Assembly: GCF_001418135.1 (NCBI RefSeq)
Contig: NZ_LIPQ01000034.1
Coordinates: forward strand, 1-60,296
Length of the DNA stretch: 60,296 nucleotides
Direction of reading: 5' to 3'
Origin: Streptomyces aureus
GTDB taxonomy: Bacteria; Actinomycetota; Actinomycetes; Streptomycetales; Streptomycetaceae
The translations under genes were made by a program, and so were the position numbers. Position 1 is the first letter of the stretch. Each line of letters begins with the position of its first letter. The notes under the pieces are model-generated. The model worked only from the letters and a program-made list of their open reading frames with translations, had not been told where the DNA came from and ran no database searches. This document shows positions 33,125 to 41,705 of this stretch, piece by piece.

Positions 33125-33136
33125 ACTCCGCCGGTA

Positions 33137-34462
33137 TCAGCTACCGACGGTCTTCGCCGCCTCGTCCCACCTCTTGTTCAGGCTGGCGAAGAAGTCTTCC
33201 AAGCTGCCCTTTTCGGCGCCGCGGGCCGTGTCGATCAGCTTCTGGCGGTAGTCCTGCTTGTTGAGCCCGATCTCTGCGGCATCGTCGATGTCGTTGACCG
33301 CGGCCGTCTTGGCCTCCGAGCGGTCAAAGAAGATGACATCGTTGTCAACGAACTCCTTGAGCGTGGCGGGCATGGGAGCGGTCTTCACCGCGGAGACGAC
33401 GCCCTCCTTCTCCGCGAAGCCCGACTTCTCGGTGAACCAGTCCACCCAGGCACGCGCCGCGGGCTTGTTGTCCGAGTGCACGTTGACGGCCTGCTGGTAG
33501 TCGGAGACCAGTGCCGCACAGAACTTCCCGTCCTTCTGGACGGGGAAGGGCATGAACCCGATGTCCTCCGGGTTCAGGCCGGAGTCCTTCGCCACGGCCT
33601 GCATCTGCGTGATCGACCAGGAGCCCAGCATCATCGCGCCGATCTTGCCGTCGGCCAGCAGCGACTTGGAGTTCTCCCAGTTGGTGGTGGTCGGGTCCTT
33701 CTCCGACAAACCCTGCTTGACGATGTCATGGAGCAGGCCGTCGATCGTGCGGAGTTCGCCGCCCTCCTTCCACGGCGAGACCGGCCCGGCCAGCTTGTTG
33801 CTCGCCTGCGCATCGCAACCGACCGAGCCGTTGTTGGCGGTCCACTGAACCAGCGGCCAGCCGTCCTTGAAGTTGGTGTAGTACGGGGTCGCGCCGGTCT
33901 TGTCCTTGACCGCCTTCAGCCCGGTGATGAACTCCTGCGGCGTCTTCGGCCAGGCGGTGACACCGGCCTTCTTCCACAGGGCCTTGTTGTACACGAAGCC
34001 GTTGGCGGTTCCGAACTGGGCGATGCCGTAGACCTTGCCGTCCACCTCGGTCTTGTCGCTGAAGCGGTACTTCGACAGCTCCTCGGCCGTCCCCAGGGGA
34101 GCGAAGAACTTCGGGTAGTCGTTCTTGGCCACCGCACCGGGGATGAAGAGGACGTCACCGTAGGACTTGGTATTCATACGGATCTTCACCTCCCCCTCGT
34201 AGTCGGTGATCCCGTCGAAGGTGACCTTCACCTTGGGATAGATCTTGTTGAACTCGGCCGCGTACTTCTCCAGCGTTCCGTTCTGTGCGAGATCGGTCCG
34301 CTGGGTGAGGACCTTGATCTCGCCGGAGACGTCCTTCGGATCCGACGGAGGAGCGGCCACTTCACCAGTGGCACCGCCGCCCCCGCCGCCGCACGCCGAC
34401 AGGGCGAGCGTCACTGCGGCCAGCACAGCGCCCGAGAGCGCGGTCGTCTTCTTGTTCCCCAT
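33137..34462 (-). CDS. Sugar ABC transporter substrate-binding lipoprotein (family 1)
   Basis: A 441-aa extracellular solute-binding protein. The signal peptide MGNKKTTALSGAVLAAVTLA ends at the lipobox LSACGGGGGG, giving a lipid-anchored mature protein with a Gly-rich tether. Binding-protein landmarks are KVLTQRTDLAQNGTLEKYAA, FNKIYPKVKVTFDGITDYEG, MMLGSWSITQ and AFAEKEGVVSAV. The ATG is followed divergently by the beta-mannosidase gene 275 bp away. It should deliver the oligosaccharide made by the mannanase to the two permeases. Ligand is inferred from context, not from residues. Confidence 0.93.
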   Translation of the reverse strand: MGNKKTTALSGAVLAAVTLALSACGGGGGGATGEVAAPPSDPKDVSGEIKVLTQRTDLAQNGTLEKYAAEFNKIYPKVKVTFDGITDYEGEVKIRMNTKSYGDVLFIPGAVAKNDYPKFFAPLGTAEELSKYRFSDKTEVDGKVYGIAQFGTANGFVYNKALWKKAGVTAWPKTPQEFITGLKAVKDKTGATPYYTNFKDGWPLVQWTANNGSVGCDAQASNKLAGPVSPWKEGGELRTIDGLLHDIVKQGLSEKDPTTTNWENSKSLLADGKIGAMMLGSWSITQMQAVAKDSGLNPEDIGFMPFPVQKDGKFCAALVSDYQQAVNVHSDNKPAARAWVDWFTEKSGFAEKEGVVSAVKTAPMPATLKEFVDNDVIFFDRSEAKTAAVNDIDDAAEIGLNKQDYRQKLIDTARGAEKGSLEDFFASLNKRWDEAAKTVGS

Positions 34463-34737
34463 GGCCCAACTCCTTCAAAGTCACGGCTCAGGTCATCGGT
34501 GGGATGACGGCACTATGTCAGCCCGTCGTGAACCGGTAAAGTACTGATTTCCAGCGTGATGCCTAATCGTTACCGGGGTCCCCTGACCGCCAAGGGCGAG
34601 GGGCCCCTGTGACCGATGCACTACGTTCCGGCCCAGGCCGAGCTTGACCGGTTCATGGACAGTTGAGTAGCCGTACGGCTAACTTGTCGGCCCGTACACG
34701 CATCCCGCCCACTGCCAGGCGATTGGAGCCGCACACC
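34463..34737. promoter_or_regulatory. Divergent control region, sugar importer / beta-mannosidase
   Basis: 275 bp shared by two divergent units. It holds CCGGTAA (34533-34539) mirrored by TTACCGG (34570-34576), GACCGGTTC near 34646, and a 14-bp palindrome TAGCCGTACGGCTA at 34668-34681, 57 bp before the beta-mannosidase start. The CCGG-centred half sites resemble TAACCGGTTA at 39234. Probably the binding region of one LacI paralogue. No GACAACGTTGTC copy lies here. Confidence 0.55.
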
Positions 34738-37137
34738 ATGAAGGACGTCATCCAGCTGCACGAGGGGTGGAGACTGCGCCACGAGGACGCACTGCTCCCC
34801 GCGCAGGTGCCCGGTTGTGTCCACGCTGACCTGCTCGCCACCGGGGTGATACCGGACCCGTTCCTCGGGCTGAACGAGACGGAGATCGCCTGGGTCGGGC
34901 GCCGGACGTGGTCGTACCTGACGGACCTCGCCGCCCACGACGGCGGGCACGAGCGCAGCGAGCTGGTCTTCGAGGGCGTGGACACCGCCGCCGAGGTCCT
35001 GCTCGACGGCGTGTCCCTCGGCTCGACCCGGAACATGCACCGCGTCCATCGCTTCGACGTCACGGGACGGGCCGGAGCGCTGGAGGTGCGCTTCGACTCC
35101 GCCTACGACGAGGCCGAGCGGGTCCGCGCCCTCACCGGCGACCGGCCCAACGTCTACCCCGAGCCGTTCCAGTACATCCGCAAGATGGCCTGCTCCTTCG
35201 GCTGGGACTGGGGCCCGACCGTCGTGACCGCGGGCATGTGGCGGCCGGTGCGGATCGAGCACTGGTCGACCGCCCGACTCGCCGAGGTCCGCCCGCTCGT
35301 GACCGTGGACGGCACGACCGGCCGCGTCGAGCTGCGGGTCGTGACCGCGCGCACCGAGAACGGGGCGGGCCGCCCGCTCACGCTGCGGGCCACGGTCGCG
35401 GGGGTGGTCGCCGAGACCTCCTTCGAGGGGACGGAGGCGGTGCTCCGCCTGGACGTGTCCGAGCCGGAGCTGTGGTGGCCGCGGGGATACGGTTCCCAGC
35501 CGCTGTACGGGCTCGCCGTCGAGCTCCTGGACGAGGACGGGTCGCCGCTCGACTCCTGGTCGCGGCGGATCGGCTTCCGTACCGTCACCGTCGACCGCTC
35601 CGCCGACGAGCACGGCACCGGCTTCACCTTCGTCGTCAACGGCGTACGGATCTTCGCACGCGGGGTCAACTGGATCCCGGACGACGTACTGCCGTCCCGG
35701 GTCACGCCCGAGCGCTACCGCACCCGACTCACCCAGGCCGCCGAGGCCAACATCGACCTCGTCCGCATCTGGGGCGGGGGGATCTACGAGGACAACGCCT
35801 TCTACGACGTCTGCGACGAACTGGGCCTGATGGTCTGGCAGGACTTCCTCTTCGCCTGCGCCGCCTACCCCGAGGAGCAGCCGCTGCGCGGAGAAGTGGA
35901 GGCGGAGGCGCGCGACAACGTTGTCAGGCTGATGTCGCACGCCAGCCTCGTCCTGTGGAACGGCAACAACGAGAACCTCTGGGGCTTCCGCGACTGGGAC
36001 TGGGAGGCCCCACTCGCCGGCGACTCCTGGGGCGAGGGCTACTACCTCGGGATCCTGCCGCGGATCGTCGCCGAGCTCGACCCCACCCGCCCCTACACCG
36101 CCGGCAGCCCCTGGTCCGGCTCCTGGGACCACCACCCCAACGACCCCCGGCACGGCACCCACCACTCGTGGGAGGTGTGGAACCGGCAAGACTACGCCGA
36201 GTACCGGACCGACGTCCCCCGCTTCTGCGCCGAGTTCGGCTGGCAAGCACCGCCCGCGATCAGCACCCTTCGGCGCGCCCTCCCGGGCGAGGCCCTCACC
36301 CCCGACTCCCCCGGCATGCTGCATCACCAGAAGGCCGAGGACGGCAACGGCAAGCTGAACCGCGGCATCGAGCGCCACTTCGGCCTGCCCGAGGGCGACT
36401 TCGACCGCTGGCACTACCTCGCCCAGGTCGTCCAGGCCCGCGCGGTCGCCGCCGGCATCGAGCACTGGCGCTCTCACTGGCCCCGCTGCGCCGGCACGGT
36501 GGTGTGGCAGCTGAACGACTGCTGGCCGGTGAGCTCCTGGGCCGCGATCGACGGCGACGGGCACCTCAAGCCGCTCTACCACGAGCTGCGCCGCGTCTAC
36601 GCCGACCGGCTCCTCAGCCTCGTGCCCACCGAGGAGGGCCCGGTCCTTGCCCTCGACAACCAGTCCGGCACCACCTGGCGCACCACCGTCACCCTGCGCC
36701 GCCTCGGCGCGGACGGCATGGTGCTGCGTGAGGCCGTGTTCGACCTGGAGGCCGCCGCACGGACCGTGGTACGGCTGGTCGTCCCGGGCTCGCTGCTGCC
36801 GGACGCGGGCTCGGCGAAAGAGCTCCTGGTCGCCGACGCGGACGGCTTGCGATCGGTCCACCTCCCGGTGCCCGACAAGGAGTTCGCCTATCCGGCTCCG
36901 CGCTACGACCTCCGGGTCGAGCCGACCGGCGACGGGGGATCGGTCGTGGTGGTCGCCGCCCGGACCCTCATCCGGGATCTCCTGCTCCAAGCGGACCGGC
37001 TGGCCCCGGAGGCGAGCGCCGACCACGGGCTTGTCACCCTGCTGCCGGGCGAGGAGGTCCGGATCGCGGTCCGCGGCTGGGCGGGCGACGACCCGGAGAG
37101 CGTACGGGGGGCACTGTTCAGCGTGGGAGCGGTGTGA
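34738..37137 (+). CDS. Beta-mannosidase, glycoside hydrolase family 2
   Basis: A 799-aa intracellular exo-enzyme expected to release mannose from the non-reducing end of manno-oligosaccharides. It has the GH2 beta-mannosidase layout: an N-terminal jelly-roll domain (WRLRHEDALLPAQVPGCVHA, then FEGVDTAAEVLLDGVSLG), an immunoglobulin-like domain, and a TIM barrel with acid/base Glu412 in WNGNNENLWGF and nucleophile Glu499 in FCAEFGWQAPP. The C-terminal part (VLALDNQSGTTWRTTVTLRR) is another beta-domain. No signal peptide. ATG 34738 has GGAG 9 nt upstream. Its stop overlaps the next regulator start (GTGA). A GACAACGTTGTC copy lies inside the gene. Confidence 0.95.
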   Translation: MKDVIQLHEGWRLRHEDALLPAQVPGCVHADLLATGVIPDPFLGLNETEIAWVGRRTWSYLTDLAAHDGGHERSELVFEGVDTAAEVLLDGVSLGSTRNMHRVHRFDVTGRAGALEVRFDSAYDEAERVRALTGDRPNVYPEPFQYIRKMACSFGWDWGPTVVTAGMWRPVRIEHWSTARLAEVRPLVTVDGTTGRVELRVVTARTENGAGRPLTLRATVAGVVAETSFEGTEAVLRLDVSEPELWWPRGYGSQPLYGLAVELLDEDGSPLDSWSRRIGFRTVTVDRSADEHGTGFTFVVNGVRIFARGVNWIPDDVLPSRVTPERYRTRLTQAAEANIDLVRIWGGGIYEDNAFYDVCDELGLMVWQDFLFACAAYPEEQPLRGEVEAEARDNVVRLMSHASLVLWNGNNENLWGFRDWDWEAPLAGDSWGEGYYLGILPRIVAELDPTRPYTAGSPWSGSWDHHPNDPRHGTHHSWEVWNRQDYAEYRTDVPRFCAEFGWQAPPAISTLRRALPGEALTPDSPGMLHHQKAEDGNGKLNRGIERHFGLPEGDFDRWHYLAQVVQARAVAAGIEHWRSHWPRCAGTVVWQLNDCWPVSSWAAIDGDGHLKPLYHELRRVYADRLLSLVPTEEGPVLALDNQSGTTWRTTVTLRRLGADGMVLREAVFDLEAAARTVVRLVVPGSLLPDAGSAKELLVADADGLRSVHLPVPDKEFAYPAPRYDLRVEPTGDGGSVVVVAARTLIRDLLLQADRLAPEASADHGLVTLLPGEEVRIAVRGWAGDDPESVRGALFSVGAV
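35914..35925. promoter_or_regulatory. Intragenic copy of the GACAACGTTGTC palindrome
   Basis: A perfect 12-bp match within the beta-mannosidase reading frame, codons GAC AAC GTT GTC. GTT is a rare valine codon in this GC-rich gene, hinting that the DNA word, not just the protein, may be conserved. Confidence 0.5.
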
Positions 37138-38180
37138 GCGCCCCAGCCTCTCCCATCCCCGGCCGGCGTGTCACGATCAACGACGTCGCCGCGCTGGCCG
37201 GGGTGTCCAAAGGCGCCGTCTCCATCGCCTTCAACAACCGGCCCGGGGTGTCCCCGACGACCCGGGAGCGCATCTTCACGGCGGCCCGGGAGCTCGGCTG
37301 GAGCCCGAACCAGACCGCGCGCAACCTCTCCGGCCGGCGGGCGGGCATAGTCGGGCTGGCGCTCTGCCGACCGGCCCGGCTCCTCGGCCTCGAACCCTTC
37401 TACATGGAGTTCATTTCCGGCATCGAGGACGTCCTGGCCGAGCGCTCCTGCTCTCTCCTCCTCCGGCTCGTCCGCGACCTCGACGAGGAGGCCGCCCTCT
37501 ACCAGGAGTGGTGGCGCAGTAGGACCGTCGGCGGGGCGATCCTCGTCGACTTCCACCAGGACGACCCGCGGGTCCCGCCCCTGCGGGCCCTCGGCATGCC
37601 CGTGGTGGCCGTCGGTCACCCGTCGCTGACCGGCGGGTTCCCTTCGGTCTGGACGGACGACGCCTCCGCGGCCGCCGAGGCGGTGCGGTACCTGGCCGCG
37701 CTCGGGCACCGGCGGATCGCCCGCGTCGGCGGCCCTGCCGGCCTCGGTCACAGCGGCATCCGCGCCACTGCTTTCGAGGCGACCATGGCCGAGCTTGGCC
37801 TGGACGGAGGGCAACAGGTGGCGACCGGCTTCGTGGGAGAGGAAGGGGCTCGGGCCACCCGCAGTCTTCTCATGTCCTCGGACCGGCCCACGGCAATCGT
37901 GTACGACAACGACATCATGGCCGTCGCCGGGGCGGCGGTCGCCTCGGAGATGGGCCTCTCGGTTCCCGACGACGTCTCTCTCCTGGCCTGGGACGACTCG
38001 CAGTTGTGCCGGCTGACGCATCCGCCGTTGTCCGCGATGAGCCACGACGTGCACCACTTCGGGGAGGAGGTCGCCCGGACCTTGTTCGAGATCATCGAAG
38101 GCACCCACAAGGGCGCCCGCCAGGTACCCACGCCATCCCTGACTCCGAGAGGGTCGACAGGCCCGCCTCACCGCACGTAG
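37134..38180 (+). CDS. LacI-family transcriptional regulator (paralogue 2)
   Basis: A 348-aa repressor, translationally coupled to beta-mannosidase through a GTGA overlap. The HTH is VTINDVAALAGVSKGAVSIA, then NNRPGVSPTTRERIF and hinge NQTARNLSGRRAG. The effector domain is parallel to paralogue 1: EPFYMEFISGIEDVLAERSC, YDNDIMAVAGAAVASEMGLS, LLAWDDSQLCRLTHPPLSAM. The high similarity including shared EPF-MEFISG and DNDIMAVA motifs indicates gene duplication within the island. It likely represses its own operon and perhaps the divergent importer. A very strong terminator follows. Confidence 0.93.
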   Translation: MSAPASPIPGRRVTINDVAALAGVSKGAVSIAFNNRPGVSPTTRERIFTAARELGWSPNQTARNLSGRRAGIVGLALCRPARLLGLEPFYMEFISGIEDVLAERSCSLLLRLVRDLDEEAALYQEWWRSRTVGGAILVDFHQDDPRVPPLRALGMPVVAVGHPSLTGGFPSVWTDDASAAAEAVRYLAALGHRRIARVGGPAGLGHSGIRATAFEATMAELGLDGGQQVATGFVGEEGARATRSLLMSSDRPTAIVYDNDIMAVAGAAVASEMGLSVPDDVSLLAWDDSQLCRLTHPPLSAMSHDVHHFGEEVARTLFEIIEGTHKGARQVPTPSLTPRGSTGPPHRT

Positions 38181-38192
38181 GCGGCCAGGCAT

Positions 38193-38232
38193 GACGTTGA
38201 GGGGCTGCCCGTCCGGGCAGCCCCTCAACGTC
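38193..38232 (+). terminator. Strong hairpin terminator after LacI paralogue 2
   Basis: A perfect 18-bp stem, GACGTTGAGGGGCTGCCC with its complement, and a GTCC loop. It starts 12 nt after the stop codon. Confidence 0.95.
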
Positions 38233-38307
38233 GTGCGTCCCCTCAGGGGGCGACGGAAGCAGACGAGGAGCCTTTCCAGAGCAGAGCGGTGCGACGGAAC
38301 ACGCTCC

Positions 38308-38335
38308 TCTCGCACCCGGCGTGGCGGGTGCGAGA
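38308..38335. terminator. Second hairpin near the mannanase pseudogene end
   Basis: A perfect 11-bp stem TCTCGCACCCG / CGGGTGCGAGA with a 6-nt loop, about 85 bp beyond the pseudogene stop on the minus strand. It may be the old terminator of that gene. Confidence 0.65.
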
Positions 38336-38420
38336 CGCGGGTCGGCCCTTGGCGCAGGGGACGCCATCGAGGCTGAGGGAGGCGGGCACGGCACCGGGCC
38401 CGCGACGTTGAAGCCGCAGC

Positions 38421-39046
38421 TCACGGCGTCTGGCGGATGCCGTCGGGACCGTGGAAGCGGCGCTCGCCCGAGCCACCGAGCCGGTCGGCATCGAAGCCGG
38501 CGGCGAGGTCGAGGTACTCGACGCCGCCGCCGATACCGCTCCAGGACCAGCCCTGACAGGCGAGGCCCAGCTGGCGTGCGGTGGCCATGACGGCGTCCTC
38601 GTCCGGGTTGCCGTCGGAGTGGTCGTAGCCGAACTCGCCCACGACGATGGGCAGTCCGCGGTCGACAGAGCTGCCGAGGTGGTCCTCGACTTCGGTGACG
38701 GTGTCGTACACGTCGTACATGTGGATGGAGAAGACGGCGTTGCGGTCGGGGTCGGAGGCGAAGACGGCGGGGGCGTTCTCGCGCGTGGTGCCCGACCCGT
38801 CCTGTCCCCGATTGGGCGCGTCGACCATCAGGTGTGGTCGAAGCCGGCCGCGCGCAGGCGGCTGATCGCGTCCGGGGCGTCCTGCGTCCAGGCGGTGTAG
38901 CCGGCTTTGCCGTGAGGCTCGTTGCCCAGGTTGACGATGACGTACTTCTCCGGGCCCTTGAGGGCGTTCGCCCCCTCCAGCCAGTGGTCGACGGCCGGTT
39001 GGCCTCGCACTGGGAGACGACGGGCGGCATCCCCGGGCGGGCCCAC
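38421..39046 (-). pseudogene. Degenerate GH5 mannanase paralogue
   Basis: The translation joins two frames. The first (from about 39010) is VDHWLEGANALKGPEKYVIV and NLGNEPHGKAGYTAWTQDAP with the acid/base Glu. After a frameshift near 38830 the second frame gives LMVDAPNRGQDGSG, FSIHMYDVYDTVTEVEDHLG, nucleophile-type VVGEFGYDHSDGNPDEDAVM and WSWSGIGGGVEYLDL to the stop at 38421. The signal peptide and first ~130 catalytic residues are missing, as are any CBM modules. APNWGQDW has become APNRGQDG. It is the same family as the intact mannanase at 24467 but clearly divergent, so an older paralogue rather than a fresh copy. It lies within the mannan gene cluster. Confidence 0.9.
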
Positions 39047-39233
39047 GAGTGGTGGGCGGACCGCCGCCGGGCCCCACTGCCCGGAGATTGCTGCGGCTCG
39101 ATTCCAGGCAGTGGGGATTAACCGCAGATACGGTCCAGGTCGTCGCCTTCGTACATCAGCGAATTCTCCTGCCGGCTTCCGGCGGCCGAGTTGAGACTAG
39201 AGGCCGTGATGGCCGATCTCAATAGCTAGAACA

Positions 39234-39243
39234 TAACCGGTTA
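39234..39243. promoter_or_regulatory. Palindrome TAACCGGTTA (possible second operator class)
   Basis: A perfect 10-bp CG-centred palindrome upstream of the mannanase pseudogene. CCGGTTAAGT at 39237 is repeated at 41734-41743 beside the kinase operator, and related CCGGTAA half sites occur at 34533. Possibly the target of the other LacI paralogue. Confidence 0.4.
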
Positions 39244-39273
39244 AGTTCAGCGACGGTTTTGCTGGCCACCCGC

Positions 39274-40458
39274 TCACCCGAGGCGTTCCGCAGTGCCCGT
39301 CGTGGCGCGGAAGGCCATGCCGGCACCTTCCAGAAATGCCTCGGCCCCGGCTGGTACGTACACGGCCTGTCCGGGACCGATGTCGAGAGTCTCCTCGTAT
39401 GAGGAGATGGTCATGGCCCCATTGGTGCAGAGGAGGATCTGCGGGGCGTCCAGCGCCACGCGCCGCCTCGGTCCACCGGCGCGGAGGAGGTACCGCGACA
39501 AGCCGAAGTCGTCCACCGGCGCCGGATACACCTCTTCGCCCCTCTCCTCCCGAGGGGTCAGGACGCGAGCCGGGGGTGCGTCGAAGCGAACGACCCGGAT
39601 GAGTTCCTCCGTGTCGACGTGCTTGGAGGTCAGTCCGCACCGCAGCACGTTGTCGGAGCTCGCCATGATCTCCACCCCGAGCCCGGAGAGATACGCGTGC
39701 GGGACTCCGGCGCCGAGGAACAACGCCTCGCCGGGGCTCAGCTCGACGTACCGGAGCATCAGCGCCGACAACAGCCCGGAGTCGCCCGGGTAGGTCTGTG
39801 CGATTCGGCCGTAGGCGGCCATGCAAGGCTCTTCCGAGCCCGCGACCGCCAGCGCCCGGGCGACGGCATCGAGCAGGCCCGCCGGCGGGCGGACGAAGGC
39901 CCGGAACACCTCCGCGAGTGCCTGGGGCCCGCGAACGACACGCAGCGTCTCGACGTACGGCCGCAGCGCGGGCACCTTCAGGGAGTCGAGCACGTCGGCG
40001 GTGTCCGCCGGGTTCCGGAAGCCGCAAAGGCCCCGGAACGGAGTGAGGGCGACGATCATCTCGGGCTTGTGCTGGTCGTCGCGGTAGTTGCGGTGCGGCG
40101 CGTCCAGGGGGACGCCCAGCGCGTTCTCCCGGGCGAATCCGGCCTGGGCCTGGGCGAGGTCCGGGTGCACTTGCAGGGAGAGCGGCACATCAGCGGCCAG
40201 GAGCTTGACCAGGAAGGGGAGGCGGGGCCCGAACCGGCGCACGGTGACCGCTCCGAGTTCGCCCTCCGGATCCTCGGCGACGACCCGGTCCAGCGGTATC
40301 TGGACTTCACCCCTGAACACTCGGGAGGGCGCCGCTGGATGGGCGCCCATCCAGAGTTCGGCCTGGGGTGCTCCCGTGGGCGGCACGCCCATGAGTTCCG
40401 GCAGCAGGGTGCGGGAGCCCCAGTCGTAGGGCTGGACGGTGTTGCGGAGGAGGTCCAT
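39274..40458 (-). CDS. manA: Mannose-6-phosphate isomerase, class I
   Basis: A 394-aa type I phosphomannose isomerase interconverting mannose-6-phosphate and fructose-6-phosphate, zinc-dependent, cytoplasmic. Motifs are NTVQPYDWGSRTLLPELMG, AELWMGAHPAAPS, FLVKLLAADVPLSLQVHPDL (QVHP zinc ligands), YRDDQHKPEMIVALTPF (HKPE) and LGAGVPHAYLSGLGVEIMAS with SDNVLRCGLTSKHVD. ATG 40458 has AGGAA 7 nt upstream; ATG 40464 is the alternative. The longer frame would translate the 29-bp repeats and is rejected. It follows the sugar kinase gene on the same strand by 197 nt, completing mannose to fructose-6-phosphate. Streptomyces usually carries another housekeeping copy; this one is probably island-specific. 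Confidence 0.95.
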   Translation of the reverse strand: MDLLRNTVQPYDWGSRTLLPELMGVPPTGAPQAELWMGAHPAAPSRVFRGEVQIPLDRVVAEDPEGELGAVTVRRFGPRLPFLVKLLAADVPLSLQVHPDLAQAQAGFARENALGVPLDAPHRNYRDDQHKPEMIVALTPFRGLCGFRNPADTADVLDSLKVPALRPYVETLRVVRGPQALAEVFRAFVRPPAGLLDAVARALAVAGSEEPCMAAYGRIAQTYPGDSGLLSALMLRYVELSPGEALFLGAGVPHAYLSGLGVEIMASSDNVLRCGLTSKHVDTEELIRVVRFDAPPARVLTPREERGEEVYPAPVDDFGLSRYLLRAGGPRRRVALDAPQILLCTNGAMTISSYEETLDIGPGQAVYVPAGAEAFLEGAGMAFRATTGTAERLG

Positions 40459-40525
40459 GGTCATTTCCTGGAGTGCGCACGGTGGGTGGAAGGACGGGGA
40501 CGCCATGGCGCCCCGATGGGCGCTC

Positions 40526-40630
40526 GGTGCCGGTGTACGCGGGTAGGGGCGTTCGGTGCCGGTGCACGCGGGTAGGGGCGTTCGGTGCCGGTGCACGCGG
40601 GTAGGGGCGTTCGGTGCCGGTGCACGCGGG
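40526..40630. repeat. 29-bp tandem repeat (3.6 copies) between kinase and isomerase genes
   Basis: Copies at 40526-40554, 40555-40583 and 40584-40612 plus 18 bp of a fourth (40613-40630). The unit begins GGTGCCGGTGCACGCGGG and ends GGGGCGTTC; only one base differs (GTAC versus GCAC in copy 1). The copies abut with no spacers. They occupy most of the manA leader. Confidence 0.95.
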
Positions 40631-40655
40631 CACAGAGGAGGAGGCCCCGCCCGCA

Positions 40656-41648
40656 TCAGGTGGGGGACAGACATCCGGTGGCCGCCTGCCCCCTCGCGCC
40701 CGCTCCGGCGCGGGACCGGCCGGAGGCGGCCACGCCGGCGGCGGCCGCGCCGATCAGTCCGGCGTCGAGAGCCAGCCCGGCGGGCGCGACCAGAACGTCA
40801 CGGGTGAAGTCGAGGACGGCATACGACTTCAGGTGGTGCCGCAGCGGCGCGAACAGCACCTCGCCCGCTTGGGAGACACCGCCTCCGACGACGACCAGGT
40901 CAAGTTCGACGAGCGCGGCCGTCGCCGCGACGGCGGCAGCCAGGGCCCGGCCGGCCCGGTCGAACGCGGCGAGCGCCTTCCGGTCACCGGCACGGGCCGA
41001 GACCTCGACCTCACGGGCCGTGGCGGGAAGACCGACCGGGGGCGTCCAGCCCGATTCGAGCGCGTAGGCCGCGATCGCCGTACCGCTGGCGTAGCGCTCG
41101 ACACATCCCCGGGCGCCGCAGGGGCACTCAGGGCCGTTCTGGTCGACGGTGATGTGTCCGATGTGACCGGCGTTCCCGGTCGTACCCGCATGTACTGAAC
41201 CTCCCAGGATCAGGCCACCGCCGACGCCGGTGGAGACGACCATGCAGAGGGCGTTCGCCGCATCCTTCGCCGCACCGATCCAATGTTCTGCCGCCGTCAT
41301 GGCGACCGCGTCGCCGACGAGCACCGGTTGGATGCCCGCCGGGACGGCAGGATGGCTCCGCACCCGCTCCACCAGGGGGAAGGAGCGCCAGGCCGGGATG
41401 TTGACCGGACTCACCGTGCCCGCGGCGGTGTCGACCGGTCCGGCGCTCCCGATCCCCAGGCAGAACAGCGAATCCCACTCGGGACGGGTGGCCAGCTCGT
41501 CCACCACCGAGGTCACCGCGGCCATCATCGCCTCGGCGGACTCACGCGCGGGCGTCGGCCGCTGCGCCCGCACCATCACACGTCCCTCGGCATCGACCAG
41601 CGCCCCGGCGATCTTCGTACCACCGATGTCCAGCGCTCCGTACACCAT
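40656..41648 (-). CDS. ROK-family sugar kinase
   Basis: A 330-aa ROK protein without an N-terminal DNA-binding domain, hence a kinase. The phosphate-1 motif is LDIGGTKIAGALVD. The ROK signature VVSTGVGGGLILGG is followed by GNAGHIGHITVDQNGPECPC with the catalytic Asp and HxxG, and the zinc knuckle is CPCGARGCVERYASG. Start at ATG 41648 has GAGAGG 9 nt upstream; residues ahead of it in the longer frame are ignored. In this context it should phosphorylate mannose (or glucose/fructose) to feed the isomerase encoded next. The TGACAACGTTGTCT palindrome lies 58 bp upstream, implying co-regulation with the mannanase. Confidence 0.92.
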   Translation of the reverse strand: MVYGALDIGGTKIAGALVDAEGRVMVRAQRPTPARESAEAMMAAVTSVVDELATRPEWDSLFCLGIGSAGPVDTAAGTVSPVNIPAWRSFPLVERVRSHPAVPAGIQPVLVGDAVAMTAAEHWIGAAKDAANALCMVVSTGVGGGLILGGSVHAGTTGNAGHIGHITVDQNGPECPCGARGCVERYASGTAIAAYALESGWTPPVGLPATAREVEVSARAGDRKALAAFDRAGRALAAAVAATAALVELDLVVVGGGVSQAGEVLFAPLRHHLKSYAVLDFTRDVLVAPAGLALDAGLIGAAAAGVAASGRSRAGAGARGQAATGCLSPT

Positions 41649-41705
41649 CCGCGCAACCTCTCCAGAACCGTCCGAACTGTGCAGGGCCCTACTCTGCCGA
41701 GTCGA

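Noticed and set aside
33290..33305. GACATCGTTGTC as a further LacI operator
   Set aside because: One mismatch, inside the binding-protein gene where it encodes ordinary Asn-Asp codons; probably chance.
40526..40630. CRISPR array
   Set aside because: The 29-bp units are directly adjacent with no unique spacers, and no cas gene is in the window.
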